NCBI GenBank assembly: GCA_006218065.1
Contig: VBWE01000001.1
Span: 75,099 to 139,098 of the forward strand
Source of the DNA: Bacteroidota bacterium
GTDB taxonomy: Bacteria > Bacteroidota > Bacteroidia > Palsa-965
Length of the DNA stretch: 64,000 bases
Direction: 5' to 3'
A program made the translations under genes and the position numbers. The notes under the pieces were generated by a model. That model searched no databases and was not told where the DNA came from. It saw only the letters and a list, made by a program, of their open reading frames with translations. Positions 54,290 through 61,665 of this stretch are shown here, in pieces (the stretch's first letter is position 1; each line of letters begins with the position of its first letter).

Positions 54290-54694
54290 GTGAAAATCAC
54301 TACCCGGAAACTCGAAATCTTCCTGATCGAAGAACAAATCATCTGCGTCCGTCCCGTCATTGCGGATGCGGAATTCGATGTGGATGACGGGCGCGATATG
54401 GCGCATGCTTTCGACGCGCTGGCCGGCGGAAAACCGTTTGCTTCGCTGCTCGATATTTACGAAACAGCGGCAACTGTAACCAGTGAGCTTCGGAAATTCG
54501 GAGCGGGCAAACATTACAAATCCCCGCAAGCCGCCCGCGCCGTTCTACAGAATTCGCTGGTGCACAAACTCATCACCAACCATTTCATCAACACGTTTCA
54601 TCCGAGCGTGCAAACGAAATTTTTCGATCTGAAAGAAAAAGCGCTGGACTGGTTACGCGGGAAACTGAAGGAATACGAAGCCGGGAAAGAGTAG
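54290..54694 (+). CDS. conserved-looking small cytoplasmic protein, unknown function
   Basis: 134 residues, GTG start. No signal peptide or membrane helix. Beta-rich first half (ITTRKLEIFLIEEQIICVRP, EFDVDDGRDMAHAFDAL) and a helical second half (NSLVHKLITNHFINTFHPSV, FDLKEKALDWLRGKLKEY). The layout resembles STAS-like small domains found in other Bacteroidota but I claim no family. It follows ricT by 54 bp and has its own -7 box, so cotranscription is uncertain. Confidence 0.75.
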   Translation: MKITTRKLEIFLIEEQIICVRPVIADAEFDVDDGRDMAHAFDALAGGKPFASLLDIYETAATVTSELRKFGAGKHYKSPQAARAVLQNSLVHKLITNHFINTFHPSVQTKFFDLKEKALDWLRGKLKEYEAGKE

Positions 54695-54723
54695 CGTTAT
54701 TGTGCTTATTCATCCTGGGAATG

Positions 54724-54807
54724 AACGCTCAATGCCAAACGCTCAATAATCAATATTCATCGGACAGACTTGATAATTGTGCGTTGTGCGTTTGGCATTG
54801 TGCGTTT
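54724..54807. repeat. intergenic hairpin, AACGCTCAATGCCAAACGCTCAAT family, copy 1
   Basis: Left arm 54724-54757 pairs with 54772-54807 (GCGTTTGGCATTGTGCGTTT). It lies between convergent genes. Same family as 60353-60441. Confidence 0.8.
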
Positions 54808-54835
54808 AAATATCACGGAGAAATAAACGTCACTA

Positions 54836-55402
54836 TTATTTCACCGAATCCTTCGGCGTTTTCAGTTTCACATCCACGCCTACTTCGATATCGTCTTTCC
54901 CGGGAATCAGTTTCCCGAGACGGCTGTCTTTCAGGCCGGGAATTACCGCGGGCGCCACTTTTTCCAGCGGCTCGTAAAGCAGCGAGCCCTTGCGGATTTC
55001 AGGCGGAAGCACCTGCGCGTCTTTTTCGATGGCGGCAATTACGAACTGCAGCAAACTTACCAGCAGCGCAAATTTCAACGCGCCGAAAGCGCCGCCGGCA
55101 ATTTTGTTGATGATGTTGAGCGACGCTTTATCCGCGAAGCGATCGACTAATTTGGCCACGCCGAAAACAAGCATGAGAATGCCGACAAAAATCACGGCAA
55201 ACGAAATGATCGGAATGTATGGCGACTCCGACCCGGTCCAGTCGCGGATAAGTCCCGCCAGCCCGTCGCTGAGGTGAATGCCGCCCCAGACCCCAAGAAA
55301 AAAAGCGGCCAGCGTAGCGGCTTCCATGATCACGCCTTTCATAAAGCCGCGGTAAAATCCCCAGAGCAGCGGAATGGCAATGATGATGTCGAGATAGTTC
55401 AT
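54836..55402 (-). CDS. cvpA: CvpA-family membrane protein
   Basis: 188 residues from ATG 55402 (MNYLDIIIAIPLLWGFYRGF); an earlier in-frame start adds 20 charged residues and is less family-like. Four membrane helices with the CvpA order: FYRGFMKGVIMEAATLAAFF, IPIISFAVIFVGILMLVFG, LNIINKIAGGAFGALKFALL. The family was named for colicin V production and is linked to envelope homeostasis; precise role unclear. C-terminal tail is soluble (IPGKDDIEVGVDVKLKTPKD). Inner membrane. Upstream lies a perfect 30-bp palindrome. Confidence 0.88.
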   Translation of the reverse strand: MNYLDIIIAIPLLWGFYRGFMKGVIMEAATLAAFFLGVWGGIHLSDGLAGLIRDWTGSESPYIPIISFAVIFVGILMLVFGVAKLVDRFADKASLNIINKIAGGAFGALKFALLVSLLQFVIAAIEKDAQVLPPEIRKGSLLYEPLEKVAPAVIPGLKDSRLGKLIPGKDDIEVGVDVKLKTPKDSVK

Positions 55403-55517
55403 GTTCCTCAAAGAACGGGACTGCGCCTTTTTCAATATCCGCTCACCGGTAAATGTTTTCAAAGGATGTTTGTTGAAATGCTTGTGTTGGCATTACAAAA
55501 CGGGGAGCCGTTTTCCG

Positions 55518-55647
55518 GATATGAGATTTGAGACGTGAGATATGAGACACGTGGAAACCCGGCACCGCCGGATAAGTACCGCAAATAAAACGAGAACACT
55601 TTAGCGGAATACGTTTATCTCATATCTCACGTCTCAAATCTCATATC
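55518..55647. repeat. perfect 30-bp inverted repeat, GATATGAGATTTGAGACGTG type
   Basis: Arms 55518-55547 and 55618-55647 are exact reverse complements. Each arm is itself quasi-periodic (GATATGAGA-TTTGAGACGT-GAGATATGAGA). It is between divergent genes, where a terminator would not be expected. Confidence 0.9.
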
Positions 55648-55698
55648 TGTAAAAGGAACTTGCGCAAGCGTAAATATTACAGGCACAGTTTTACACCG

Positions 55699-55706
55699 TA
55701 CCTTTA
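55699..55706 (+). promoter_or_regulatory. -7 box TACCTTTA for the 115-residue protein gene
   Basis: TAnnTTTA box ending 6 bases before the ATG at 55713. Confidence 0.45.
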
Positions 55707-55712
55707 CCCTTC

Positions 55713-56060
55713 ATGTTACACGACGAAGAGCTTGAAAAAAACTGGGAGCGGATGCTGGCTGCACTGGAGCCGCATTTCGGCGGCGACCTGGATTTGCAGG
55801 CCATTCTTTTTATTATCGGTTTGCAGGAACTGGGCGGCGGTTTCCGGAAATACAAAAAGGACGAAAAAGTGGACATCATGCACATTGCCATCTGCACCCT
55901 GCTCGAACCAATCGGCTATTATGATTTCGAGGGAAAAGATGCCGACGGCTGGCCGCACTGGAAAGCGACGGAAAAACTGCCCCACCTGAAACCCGCTCAG
56001 CAGGCGCACCTGATGAGGCAGGCAGTAGTCGAGTATTTCAAAAAACAGGAAATGATCTGA
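55713..56060 (+). CDS. small conserved-looking cytoplasmic protein
   Basis: 115 residues, no signal peptide. Mostly helical: LEKNWERMLAALEPHFGGDL, LQAILFIIGLQELGGGFRKY, KVDIMHIAICTLLEPIGYYD, AHLMRQAVVEYFKKQEMI. I recall similar short proteins across Bacteroidota without known function; no family name is claimed. It is followed after 2 bp by a lipoprotein gene, so the two form an operon. A -7 box 6 bases before the ATG suggests a leaderless or very short leader. Confidence 0.78.
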   Translation: MLHDEELEKNWERMLAALEPHFGGDLDLQAILFIIGLQELGGGFRKYKKDEKVDIMHIAICTLLEPIGYYDFEGKDADGWPHWKATEKLPHLKPAQQAHLMRQAVVEYFKKQEMI

Positions 56061-56062
56061 CC

Positions 56063-56416
56063 ATGAAACTGCCGGTTCTTGTGCTTGTTCTGTTTGCTGC
56101 AGGCTTCCTGTCATGCCGGCACCATGTACACCGCAACGAAAGCAACGGGCAATCCATCACGGATAAATATTTCCGGAGCAACCCGCGATCGACCTCCTAT
56201 TTTAAAGTCGGCAAAACAATTTATACCGATAAGCAGACCGGGTTAAGAACAAGTAAAGTCAAATACGCCCGGAGAGTCGCCTGTTTCGGAGGGCAGACCC
56301 TGAAACTAGTGGAAATCAGTTACGATTCCCTGGGAAAACGTTGTTCGAGAGAGAACCTGCTGAAGGTCAACCGGAACGACAGCGCGGAGAAAAGAAGTAT
56401 CCGGACAAAGTTCTGA
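56063..56416 (+). CDS. small lipoprotein
   Basis: 117 residues. Lipobox FAAGFLSCRHH after a short hydrophobic leader. The basic mature part (YFRSNPRSTSYFKVGKTIYT, RTSKVKYARRVACFGGQTLK) has no family I recognise. Starts 2 bp after the upstream gene and ends just before a bidirectional terminator. Confidence 0.72.
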   Translation: MKLPVLVLVLFAAGFLSCRHHVHRNESNGQSITDKYFRSNPRSTSYFKVGKTIYTDKQTGLRTSKVKYARRVACFGGQTLKLVEISYDSLGKRCSRENLLKVNRNDSAEKRSIRTKF

Positions 56417-56421
56417 AAATG

Positions 56422-56448
56422 AAAAAGCTCCCTGAAAAGGAGCTTTTT
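56422..56448. terminator. bidirectional terminator
   Basis: Stem AAAAAGCTCC / GGAGCTTTTT with a 7-base loop between the small lipoprotein gene (+) and the convergent lipoprotein gene (-). A and T runs on the two sides suit both directions. Confidence 0.88.
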
Positions 56449-56468
56449 ATGCAGGTTTTGTGGTTTTT

Positions 56469-56834
56469 TTACTGGATTGTGACCGTTTTTTCAACCGTTT
56501 CGCCGATTTCCAGGCGAAGTACGTCGGCATTGTTGTTGGTCTTCGGGGGTGAAGTCGTTGTTGCTTCGATATTAAAAATAGCCGGAAGCTTGAACGTATG
56601 GTGCGTTTTCCCGAAAGCGTCGGTATTCTGCTGGTCAACCACGTCGCCGGGACCGTTCTGGCCTACGGCAGTGAGTTTCACAAGGGCGCCTGGAACCGGG
56701 ACGCCGTTAATGTCGACCACCGTAATAGTAGCGTCGCATTCGGTATCCTTTTTGCATCCGGTGCTTAAAAGCACTACCAGGGCAATGATTGCCACCGGGC
56801 CGGACAAAAGCAGGGATCTGGTTTTCCTGTTCAT
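56469..56834 (-). CDS. lipoprotein with Ig/carboxypeptidase-regulatory-like domain
   Basis: 121 residues from ATG 56834 (MNRKTRSLLLSGPVAIIALV), chosen because the lipobox LLSTGCKKD is then correctly placed. The mature part is one beta-sandwich (DATITVVDINGVPVPGALVK, FGKTHHTFKLPAIFNIEATT) like the carboxypeptidase regulatory / Ig-like domains common in Bacteroidota surface lipoproteins. The lipobox and lysines fit retention on an envelope membrane. Convergent with the 56063 gene. Confidence 0.75.
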   Translation of the reverse strand: MNRKTRSLLLSGPVAIIALVVLLSTGCKKDTECDATITVVDINGVPVPGALVKLTAVGQNGPGDVVDQQNTDAFGKTHHTFKLPAIFNIEATTTSPPKTNNNADVLRLEIGETVEKTVTIQ

Positions 56835-56891
56835 GTGTGTGTTTTTGCAAAAACCTTTGCCTGGATTTTTGCCGCAAAGTAGCCGAATAGG

Positions 56892-56899
56892 TACTTTTA
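56892..56899 (+). promoter_or_regulatory. -7 box TACTTTTA for the cyclophilin gene
   Basis: TAnnTTTA box 31 bases before the ATG at 56931. Confidence 0.45.
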
Positions 56900-56930
56900 C
56901 GAACGTCAAATATAAAAAGTTTTTAACACT

Positions 56931-57770
56931 ATGACAAGAGCAACTGCTTTTTTCCTATTTGGAATCGTGGCCCTGGGCTCCCTTTCCTTTATGCCCAAAC
57001 CCAAGGACAAACGTGTACGGGTATTGATCCACACCAACCTGGGAGATATCAAGGTGGTGCTTTATGATGAGACTCCCCTGCACCGGGATAACTTCATCAA
57101 ACTGGTCAAAGCCGGCACTTACGACAGTACCCTTTTCCACCGGGTCATTAGCGAATTTATGATCCAGGGCGGCGACCCGGATTCGAAAAAAGCGCAGCCC
57201 GGCGTTATGCTCGGAAACGGGAACGTGGGCTATACCGTTCCGGCCGAGTTTAACCCGAAGCTCTTCCATAAACGCGGCGTACTTGCTGCTGCCCGCATGA
57301 GCGATGAGGTAAACCCGAAAAAAGAATCGTCGGGATGCCAGTTCTATATTGTCCAGGGCAAAGTTTATAATGACTCTACCCTGAAAACTGTCGACGACCG
57401 GATCAATACGCCGATCAAGCAGCAGATCTTTATGGACCTGATCAACCGTCCCGAAAACGCATCTCTCCGCGCCGCTTTCATGCGGAACCAGGTGAACGGG
57501 AACGGCGACAGCCTGCAGATTCTTTCGAAACAGGTAAACCCGATGATCGACGCCGAGTTTGCCAAAGCGCCGCACCATACCTTCACGCCGGAACAGATCG
57601 AAGCCTATAAAACTGTGGGCGGAGTGCCGCACCTCGACGGGAATTACACGGTTTTCGGGGAAGTGATCAGCGGCTTCGAAGTAATCGATAAAATAGCCGC
57701 CACCCCGCGTAACCAGTTCGACCGCCCGAATACCGATATCCGCATGACGATGAAAATCGTGAAAAAGTAA
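56931..57770 (+). CDS. cyclophilin-type peptidylprolyl isomerase
   Basis: 279 residues. Starts with a hydrophobic export leader (ATAFFLFGIVALGSLSFMPK). Cyclophilin domain: IHTNLGDIKVVLYDETPLHR, TLFHRVISEFMIQGGDPDSK (the catalytic F-H-R and Q-G-G-D), SSGCQFYIVQG and DGNYTVFGEVISGFEVIDKI. A ~75-residue helical insert (VNDSTLKTVDDRINTPIKQQ-type region to PEQIEAYKTVGG) splits the end of the domain, as in other Bacteroidota cyclophilins. Catalyses proline cis-trans isomerisation, probably in the periplasm. Confidence 0.92.
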   Translation: MTRATAFFLFGIVALGSLSFMPKPKDKRVRVLIHTNLGDIKVVLYDETPLHRDNFIKLVKAGTYDSTLFHRVISEFMIQGGDPDSKKAQPGVMLGNGNVGYTVPAEFNPKLFHKRGVLAAARMSDEVNPKKESSGCQFYIVQGKVYNDSTLKTVDDRINTPIKQQIFMDLINRPENASLRAAFMRNQVNGNGDSLQILSKQVNPMIDAEFAKAPHHTFTPEQIEAYKTVGGVPHLDGNYTVFGEVISGFEVIDKIAATPRNQFDRPNTDIRMTMKIVKK

Positions 57771-57835
57771 CCGGAAATTCCTCACAGATCGTTTTACAGG
57801 AACGTCTTTTTTATATCGGAATAGTTCGGGGTTAA

Positions 57836-57925
57836 GCGGCAGTCGGCAGTAGTTAAACCTTCGGAGCAGGTATATTTTGACGACATTCCTGTAATGCCAA
57901 GACTGCTGCTGCCGACTGCCGCTGG
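57836..57925. repeat. intergenic hairpin, GCGGCAGTCGGCAG family, copy 2
   Basis: Left arm GCGGCAGTCGGCAGTAGTT and right arm AAGACTGCTGCTGCCGACTG; loop word GACATTCCTGTAATGCC matches the loop of copy 1 at 19735-19838. Confidence 0.78.
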
Positions 57926-57992
57926 AAACAATCTCACGAAAGCATACGTTCTCCCCTGGTAACGAAAACAATGACGTATCCCAAACACTTGC

Positions 57993-58000
57993 TACTTTTG
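57993..58000 (+). promoter_or_regulatory. -7 box TACTTTTG for pheS
   Basis: Full TAnnTTTG match; 4 bases before the ATG at 58005. Confidence 0.55.
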
Positions 58001-58004
58001 TAAA

Positions 58005-59018
58005 ATGAAAGATAAAATCGGGGCTTTACTCGAAGAAGTTGAAAAATATACCGCGGGGACTGCACAGCAGGCAGAAGAGTTTCGCCTGAAGTTCCTCAGC
58101 CGGAAAGGACAGATCAACGACCTTTTCGAGGAGTTCAAAACCGTAGCGCCCGAACTGAAAAGGGAAATCGGGCAGATGCTGAACAAACTGCGCAACAGTG
58201 CGGAGGAAAAGTTCAAAAGTCTGCAGGAAGCCGGCGGCGCGGAAAAGCAAAACGATTCCGGCAAGGTTGATCTTACTTTACCCGTAAATCATTTTACCGG
58301 TGCGCGCCACCCGCTGGCTTCCGTGCGCAAAGAGATCCTCGCTATTTTTTCACGACTCGGTTTTACCGTAGCCGACGGACCGGAAATCGAGGACGACTGG
58401 CATAATTTTTCCGCGCTCAATTTCCCGGAAGAACATCCTGCACGCGATATGCAGGATACTTTTTTCATCGATCATGAAATTGCACTGCGCACACATACGT
58501 CGAGCGTGCAGGTGCGCGTACTTGAACACACACAGCCGCCCGTGCGCATCGTTATGCCCGGCCGCGTGTACCGCAACGAAGCGATTTCGGCACGGGCGCA
58601 TTGTTTCTTTCACCAGGTGGAAGGACTTTACGTGGACAAAGGCGTTTCGTTCGCCGACATGAAGCAGGCTCTCCTGTATTTCTCGCGCGAAATGTTCGGA
58701 TCGAAAACCGAGATCCGTTTGCGGCCTTCGTATTTCCCGTTTACGGAACCGAGCGCGGAGATGGATATTTCGTGCACGATCTGCGGCGGAAAAGGATGCA
58801 ACGTGTGCAAGTACAGCGGCTGGGTGGAGATCATGGGCTGCGGCATGGTGGATCCTTCCGTGCTCGAAAACTGCAAGATCGACAGCAAGACATACAGCGG
58901 GTTCGCATTCGGCATGGGCATCGAACGTATCACCATGCTGAAATACGAAGTGAAAGATCTTCGTCTCTTCTCCGAGAACGATGTGCGTTTTCTCGCTCAG
59001 TTCAAGAGTACGATTTAA
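58005..59018 (+). CDS. pheS: phenylalanyl-tRNA synthetase alpha subunit
   Basis: 337 residues, normal length. Catalytic subunit of the (alpha-beta)2 class II enzyme charging tRNA-Phe. N-terminal coiled coil (residues 1-85: FRLKFLSRKGQINDLFEEFK), then the catalytic core: HPLASVRKEILAIFSRLGF (motif 1), MPGRVYRNEAISARAHCFFH (motif 2) and YSGFAFGMGIERITMLKYEV (motif 3). Cysteines in SCTICGGKGCNVCKYSGW sit where many PheS proteins have them. pheT is not nearby, as usual in this phylum. A -7 box 4 bases before the ATG implies a leaderless mRNA. Confidence 0.97.
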   Translation: MKDKIGALLEEVEKYTAGTAQQAEEFRLKFLSRKGQINDLFEEFKTVAPELKREIGQMLNKLRNSAEEKFKSLQEAGGAEKQNDSGKVDLTLPVNHFTGARHPLASVRKEILAIFSRLGFTVADGPEIEDDWHNFSALNFPEEHPARDMQDTFFIDHEIALRTHTSSVQVRVLEHTQPPVRIVMPGRVYRNEAISARAHCFFHQVEGLYVDKGVSFADMKQALLYFSREMFGSKTEIRLRPSYFPFTEPSAEMDISCTICGGKGCNVCKYSGWVEIMGCGMVDPSVLENCKIDSKTYSGFAFGMGIERITMLKYEVKDLRLFSENDVRFLAQFKSTI

Positions 59019-59152
59019 CTTTTATAGTTTTTAACCACAGGGCGTGTTCCCGTGAAAAATCAGCGTTAATCAGCGTAATCTGCGGCTGATGAGTACGCAG
59101 CGTTTTTTCGCAGAAGCCAACATGCTGTGTGTTTTGCAGTTAAACCCGAACC

Positions 59153-59980
59153 ATGATCTTACGTTCCGCATCCCGTTTCATTTGTTTTTCTGCAGGCGCA
59201 TTTTTCTGTGCAGGTTCCGCTTTTGCGCAGACCGATTCGCTGAAATCTTCCCCGAAGATTATCCTGCAGGGGCAATACGCCGGGAAAAATATTTACATAC
59301 AGAATCCTTACGCTACGGATAACCCTGGTGATTGCTGCTGCGCGACCGCCGTTTTTGTCAATCACCGGCGCACGAAAGACGAAATAAGCAAAACGGCTTT
59401 TATGATCCGGCTCGACTCCATGGGATTGAAAGAAGGCGATTCCCTGTACATCGAAATTTTTCACAAACCCAATTGCAGTCCAAAGGTCCTGAATCCCGAT
59501 CCGCACACACGGAAAAGCGCATTCGAAATAATAAGCATAAGTGTGGACACCAGCGGCCTGCTGCAATGGAAAACCAAAAAAGAAAAAGGAAAACATACTT
59601 ACATCGTGGAGCAATTCCGCTGGAACAAATGGGTGAAGGTTGGAGAAGTGGAAGGCACAGGGAATGCAGATGCGAACAGCTATACTTTCCGTGCGGAATT
59701 GCACAGCGGGCTGAACCAGTTCCGCGTGAAGCAGGTTATTGATGATGTTCCCTGCATTTCGCGGACCGTTTCCACAGAGAATAACAAAATCAAAGCGCCG
59801 GAGTTCAAGGTCAGCGGGAACAGTATTTCATTTGCAGGTGTCACGACTTACGAAATTTATGACGCTTACGGAAACCTGATGCTGAAAGGGAATGGCGATC
59901 GTATCGATATCGGCGGGCTGAAACGCGGCGGTTATTTCCTGAATTACGACAACAGGATGGGAGAGTTTTTAAAACAATAA
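59153..59980 (+). CDS. exported protein with degenerate sorting-domain-like C-terminus
   Basis: 275 residues. Signal peptide ICFSAGAFFCAGSAFAQ. The mature part (ILQGQYAGKNIYIQNPYAT, CCCATAVFVNHRRTKDEISK, GLLQWKTKKEKGKHTYIVEQ) suggests two beta domains, the second fibronectin-like. The end, TTYEIYDAYGNLMLKGNGDR / GLKRGGYFLNYDNRMGEFLK, looks like a shortened T9SS type A sorting domain. I recall similar proteins in Bacteroidota without known function. A TPR gene follows after 4 bp, so it is an operon. Confidence 0.78.
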   Translation: MILRSASRFICFSAGAFFCAGSAFAQTDSLKSSPKIILQGQYAGKNIYIQNPYATDNPGDCCCATAVFVNHRRTKDEISKTAFMIRLDSMGLKEGDSLYIEIFHKPNCSPKVLNPDPHTRKSAFEIISISVDTSGLLQWKTKKEKGKHTYIVEQFRWNKWVKVGEVEGTGNADANSYTFRAELHSGLNQFRVKQVIDDVPCISRTVSTENNKIKAPEFKVSGNSISFAGVTTYEIYDAYGNLMLKGNGDRIDIGGLKRGGYFLNYDNRMGEFLKQ

Positions 59981-59984
59981 TCCG

Positions 59985-60296
59985 ATGACACGCCTCGAAC
60001 AGGTACAGGAGATGCTGAAACAGGAACCGAACGATCCGTTCCTGAATTACGCACTGGCGCTGGAATACGCGAAGCTCGGCGATAAAACAAAAGCCATTTC
60101 GATTATCGAAGATTTACTTTCCGCGAAGCCCGGTTACCTCGGCGCATATTACCAGCTCGGGCAACTCTACGAGCAAACGGAGCAAGCTGAAAAAGCGGTC
60201 GGTGTTTATAAAAAAGGCGCCGCACTCGCGCAGGAACAGGGAAATAAAAAAACACTCGGCGAATTAAACGAGGCGCTCTGGATGCTGGAGGATTGA
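59985..60296 (+). CDS. small TPR-repeat protein
   Basis: 103 residues made of about two and a half tetratricopeptide repeats (NDPFLNYALALEYAKLGDKT, PGYLGAYYQLGQLYEQTEQA, AVGVYKKGAALAQEQGNKKT). No signal peptide, so cytoplasmic; such proteins mediate protein-protein contacts. It starts 4 bp after the upstream exported-protein gene and is followed by a palindromic repeat that separates it from the convergent Cys4-domain cluster. Confidence 0.85.
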   Translation: MTRLEQVQEMLKQEPNDPFLNYALALEYAKLGDKTKAISIIEDLLSAKPGYLGAYYQLGQLYEQTEQAEKAVGVYKKGAALAQEQGNKKTLGELNEALWMLED

Positions 60297-60352
60297 GCTT
60301 CCGCTTTGCAGTTAAAAGAAGTTGCCTGGATAAGTATTCCTTCCGAACAAGG

Positions 60353-60441
60353 AACGCCCAATGTCAAACACACAACGCTCAATGTTCAATTAATTTCTCC
60401 GATGATACTTGAAAATTGGGCGTTTGGCATTGAGCGTTTTT
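60353..60441. repeat. intergenic hairpin, AACGCTCAATGTTCAAT family, copy 2
   Basis: Left arm 60353-60391 and right arm 60412-60441 (AATTGGGCGTTTGGCATTGA...). Shares GCGTTTGGCATT and AACGCTCAAT with 54724-54807. Lies between convergent genes. Confidence 0.8.
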
Positions 60442-60467
60442 ATTCCACTGTTCTGACGATAGACAAT

Positions 60468-61529
60468 TTACTTTTTCCTGCGTGTATTATTCGGATTGTC
60501 CGGCATCACGGCCTGCTTTCCCGGTTCGGGATTTTGTTTTTCGGGTTCCGGTTTTTTCTGCTCAGCAGGAACGGAAAGGTTCGATGATTTTTCAATCCCG
60601 TTTTTGAAGTCTGCGTATTCTTCCGCCGGCGGGTTGGACGTGTCCACGTTAATATCTTCAACCTGCGTATCCACTTCCAGCACGATCATCTGCCCGACCA
60701 TATCCTGTACAATAACCATCTCTCCTAATGTGGTGCAGATGTTCACCGCAGGATAAACGGTGTCGCCTTCTCCGAAACTCCACACAAAATTTTCAAAACT
60801 TACTGTCAGCGGATTCAGTTCAATAACCGCCGGCAGTGCGGTGGAATCCGTTTCCGAAAAAGCAATTTTCTTTTCCGCAAATCCTGCAAGCGAAACAGTC
60901 AGTGAATCAATTCCTTTTTCCGCAGGCAGCGGAAGCGCAAAAAGACCGGTACTGTCCGCAGAAACCTCCCGGGAAAAGTTCCCCTGGTGAATGGAAATTT
61001 GAGCCAGCGGAAGCGCGGCTTTCGTCGTCGCGTTGATCACACGGCCCTGCCAGATCTGCGGAGGCAGCGCAACCGGGACAATGCTGACGGATACATTTCC
61101 CGCCGTAATCATTTCGAGGATCTCGTCGCCGGGAATTTCCTCTTTTACTTTACTCGTATCGGTTTGCCGTTTATCGTAATCCGCAGGGCGTTCGCATACC
61201 GGCGGTTTATGTTGTCCGAATGCCGTTTTCCCGAGCAGCGTAAGCGGAACCAGCAGCAGCAGGTTGAGCCAGGTGCGGCGGGGCGCGAGCGGCGCAGTGA
61301 CCGGAAGCGAGTAAGTCTGCTGCAACTGTTCGTTACGAAAACGTCCGCAGGTTTTTTCGTTTTGGTTATGTTTCAGGAAATAAGCGACTTCTTCGTTCGT
61401 CATGCGCGTGAAGTCACGGACTTCTTTCGCACAGCTTTTACAGAAAGCGCCTTTTTCAGTTGCGGTCATCTGGTCCCAGCGCTCGTGGCAGGGTTCGGGA
61501 ACAGCGATGCGGAGTTTTTTTTGCTGCAT
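60468..61529 (-). CDS. Cys4-domain / single-TM / carboxypeptidase-regulatory-like protein (paralogue A)
   Basis: 353 residues. N-terminal cytoplasmic-looking module: VPEPCHERWDQMTATEKGAF, CKSCAKEVRDFTRMTNEEVA, TCGRFRNEQLQ, with four cysteines (C-x17-C-x2-C-xn-C). Then one membrane segment (TWLNLLLLVPLTLLGKTAFG) and an exported part with a carboxypeptidase-regulatory-like domain (WQGRVINATTKAALPLAQIS, VSADSTGLFALPLPAEKGID) and a second beta region, ending in a P/E/K-rich tail. The family is common in Bacteroidota; function unknown. Last gene of a minus-strand tandem array of four paralogues, with a 39-codon frame 9 bp upstream. Confidence 0.82.
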   Translation of the reverse strand: MQQKKLRIAVPEPCHERWDQMTATEKGAFCKSCAKEVRDFTRMTNEEVAYFLKHNQNEKTCGRFRNEQLQQTYSLPVTAPLAPRRTWLNLLLLVPLTLLGKTAFGQHKPPVCERPADYDKRQTDTSKVKEEIPGDEILEMITAGNVSVSIVPVALPPQIWQGRVINATTKAALPLAQISIHQGNFSREVSADSTGLFALPLPAEKGIDSLTVSLAGFAEKKIAFSETDSTALPAVIELNPLTVSFENFVWSFGEGDTVYPAVNICTTLGEMVIVQDMVGQMIVLEVDTQVEDINVDTSNPPAEEYADFKNGIEKSSNLSVPAEQKKPEPEKQNPEPGKQAVMPDNPNNTRRKK

Positions 61530-61538
61530 GGGGAAATT

Positions 61539-61658
61539 TTAATCTTCGTTGTAAATAACAATGCCCATTTTAATGAATGCTTTTTCCGGAAATAAACCCG
61601 TTTGCTCATTTCCCGGCGCGTTGCAGGGTTCCGGTATAGCGAGTTGAACGGCTTTCAT
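61539..61658 (-). CDS. 39-residue frame with the paralogue signature, possible remnant
   Basis: ATG at 61658: MKAVQLAIPEPCNAPGNEQT, then GLFPEKAFIKMGIVIYNED and stop. The first dozen residues match the start of the tandem paralogues (RISIPEPC, RIAVPEPC), but the C-x2-C part is absent. It lies 7 bp after the stop of paralogue B and 9 bp before paralogue A. It could be a decayed copy, a real small protein or a coupling peptide. Confidence 0.4.
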   Translation of the reverse strand: MKAVQLAIPEPCNAPGNEQTGLFPEKAFIKMGIVIYNED

Positions 61659-61665
61659 GTGCTTG

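Larger units (their letters stand above)
55403..55712. other. divergent non-coding stretch with a perfect 30-bp inverted repeat
   Basis: No gene is supported. The repeat arms are at 55518-55547 and 55618-55647; the 70-base loop shows nothing further. A -7 box for the rightward gene is at 55699. Confidence 0.7.
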
